Of a stretch of DNA of 22,517 nucleotides, positions 21,327 to 22,517 are shown one piece after another (positions within the stretch are counted from its first letter, which is position 1; every line of letters begins with the position of its first letter). Source of the DNA: Gammaproteobacteria bacterium (lineage in GTDB: Bacteria > Pseudomonadota > Gammaproteobacteria > Enterobacterales > GCA-2746155); assembly GCA_024206355.1 (NCBI GenBank), contig JAAGZM010000478.1:1-22517 (forward strand). The letters are read 5' to 3'. The notes under the pieces are model-generated. The model saw nothing but the letters and a program-made list of their open reading frames with translations. It made no database searches and was not told the origin of the DNA. The position numbers were made by a program, and so were the translations under genes.

Positions 21327-22517
21327 TATGATGTCCTTCCTGAAAATTGAACGTTTAAATCACCAAGTTGTGCTTGTTCAATAGTAAGTTGTTCAAATAT
21401 GATATCTTGTTTATTTAACATTTTCTGAAAATACTCAAGCTCTGTTCCTACTAGATTAACCGTATTTTGTTGCTCGGCAAGGAATCTTACTTGAATCTTG
21501 TTGTTTTCCCAAGATAGCATACTGCGAATTTTTCCTAACTCACCAATTTCAAATTGTAAAACTACTGACCAACGACGTTGCATATTTCCATTTTCATCCG
21601 TTGACTCATCTTCCTCATTTAAATAGATACTAAAGCTATCAACATTTTTACCATTCATAACAGGAAGCTCAAATAACCACTGTTGGGTAGATGATTCAGG
21701 TCGTAGGTTAGTTAATTGCCCTAACTGAGTCCTTGAGAGTGCATCCTGAACATTTGTTAGAACTTCTTTAGTAATACGCTCAAGTTCAGGTAAGTTACCG
21801 ACTACCGTTCGTCCAGCTGTAAATTGTCTGAGCTTAGTTTTGATATTATTGAGTAGATTACTATTGAGTGAAGATGAACTGCCTGTCAATGCTTTTTGAG
21901 CTGAAGAGGAATTAGCAGAAGAGCTAGAAGTACCAGCACTGGTAGTAGTTGACTGACTAGGCTGTGGTATTTGGGGTGATTTTAATTGATGTGTATTTAT
22001 CTTTGCAAGGTTGTACAACGCCGTTGCTAATACTCTATTTAGATTAGCTTTTATATCTTTATGGAGTGTTAATTCTGTAGGCGGTTTAGACTGCTTATAA
22101 ATTGAAACTTCTTTTTGTATTGCAATTCTCTTTTCTAAAAATGTACCTGATTGCTTAAGTGCTTTTTCGATAGAACTTCCAGTTTTTAAAGTATCTTTAT
22201 GATTGATATATCGAAATAAATCTTTTAGCGATTCCTTTAAGTCATTTGCTGACTTGCTTGCTTGTGCGCCGCTTTCTGTTCGACCAGCAGTTTTATTATC
22301 AGATATCCACTGATGAAGTCTGCTTAGTTGTGAAAATAATTTGCTGATGCTTTTTCCTGAATTATTATTTCCCGTCTGAATTTGACTAAATGCGGCCACA
22401 AGTTTATCGGCTAATAATGGAAATCGCTCCTTATCAGGCAAAATAACCGGTATTTCAAACTTCATTTTTTGAGTGGATACTGAAGCCTGATTATTTACAA
22501 CTGTCTGATTGACGTTA
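21326..22517 (-). CDS. FliK-like hook-length control protein paralogue (5' end may lie outside)
   Basis: The first 265 or so residues are hydrophilic, with a Ser/Thr-rich run (about residues 168-200) typical of ruler linkers. The C-terminal 120 residues resemble a Flg_hook-type domain: WLFELPVMNGKNVDSFSIYLNEE, WSVVLQFEIGELGKIRSMLSWENNKIQVRFLAEQQNTVNLV. It is distinct from FliK at 731-2467 in length and sequence. The first visible ATG is at 22465 (379 residues), but no ribosome-binding site precedes it and the frame stays open to the window edge, so the true start may be upstream. It overlaps the FlhB-like gene by one base. The pair mirrors the FliK-FlhB ruler/switch partnership. Family assignment is fairly sure; function is inferred. 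Confidence 0.78.
   Translation of the reverse strand, partial: NVNQTVVNNQASVSTQKMKFEIPVILPDKERFPLLADKLVAAFSQIQTGNNNSGKSISKLFSQLSRLHQWISDNKTAGRTESGAQASKSANDLKESLKDLFRYINHKDTLKTGSSIEKALKQSGTFLEKRIAIQKEVSIYKQSKPPTELTLHKDIKANLNRVLATALYNLAKINTHQLKSPQIPQPSQSTTTSAGTSSSSANSSSAQKALTGSSSSLNSNLLNNIKTKLRQFTAGRTVVGNLPELERITKEVLTNVQDALSRTQLGQLTNLRPESSTQQWLFELPVMNGKNVDSFSIYLNEEDESTDENGNMQRRWSVVLQFEIGELGKIRSMLSWENNKIQVRFLAEQQNTVNLVGTELEYFQKMLNKQDIIFEQLTIEQAQLGDLNVQFSGRTS

Overview
This window is a long, almost gap-free flagellar and chemotaxis cluster from an AT-rich gammaproteobacterium. The polar-flagellum pair flhF/fleN, the fliA and cheYZA order, the motC/motD stator pair and the parC/parP pair that places chemosensory arrays at the pole all point to a rod with a polar flagellum of the Pseudomonas/Vibrio/Shewanella kind. 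The sequence does not fix a genus. Codon use and base composition look uniform throughout, and I see no insertion sequence, phage, tRNA, rRNA or CRISPR. There is no gene-free stretch longer than 300 bases; the longest gap is 195 bases, before fliL.

Layout on the + strand: (1) bases 1-648 hold the 3' end of a response-regulator/phosphatase fused to an ATP-binding domain, then a small Hpt phosphotransfer protein. (2) 731-2467 is fliK, behind a sigma-54-type promoter. (3) 2663-10213 is fliL-fliM-fliN-fliO-fliP-fliQ-fliR-flhB-flhA: the stator-associated protein, the C-ring switch, and the membrane export gate with its substrate-specificity switch. A second sigma-54-type promoter precedes fliL. 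(4) 10256-13075 is flhF, fleN and fliA, which control flagellar site, number and late gene expression. (5) 13157-16402 is cheY, cheZ and cheA. (6) 16449-18171 is motC-motD, with a good FliA (sigma-28) promoter overlapping the end of cheA. (7) 18224-20586 is parC, parP and cheW, followed by a small membrane protein of the DUF2802 type (20610-20990). On the - strand, convergent with that gene, lie a second FliK-like gene and a short homologue of the FlhB C-terminus.

Together these genes cover the export apparatus, the rotor switch, one of the possible stators, polar placement of flagellum and array, and the chemotaxis phosphorelay. No pil, tcp or other secretion system is present.

Most genes are conventional. 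The points worth a second look are: CheA carries three copies of a short acidic-hydrophobic motif where a P2 domain would be expected, and the motif resembles the CheY-binding peptides of FliM and CheZ encoded in the same window; cheB is missing from its usual place after cheA; a second ruler/switch-like pair (FliK-like plus FlhB C-terminal-like) lies in opposite orientation; FlhB has NPEH in place of NPTH; and there are inverted repeats just downstream of the fliK and cheW sigma-54-type promoters.
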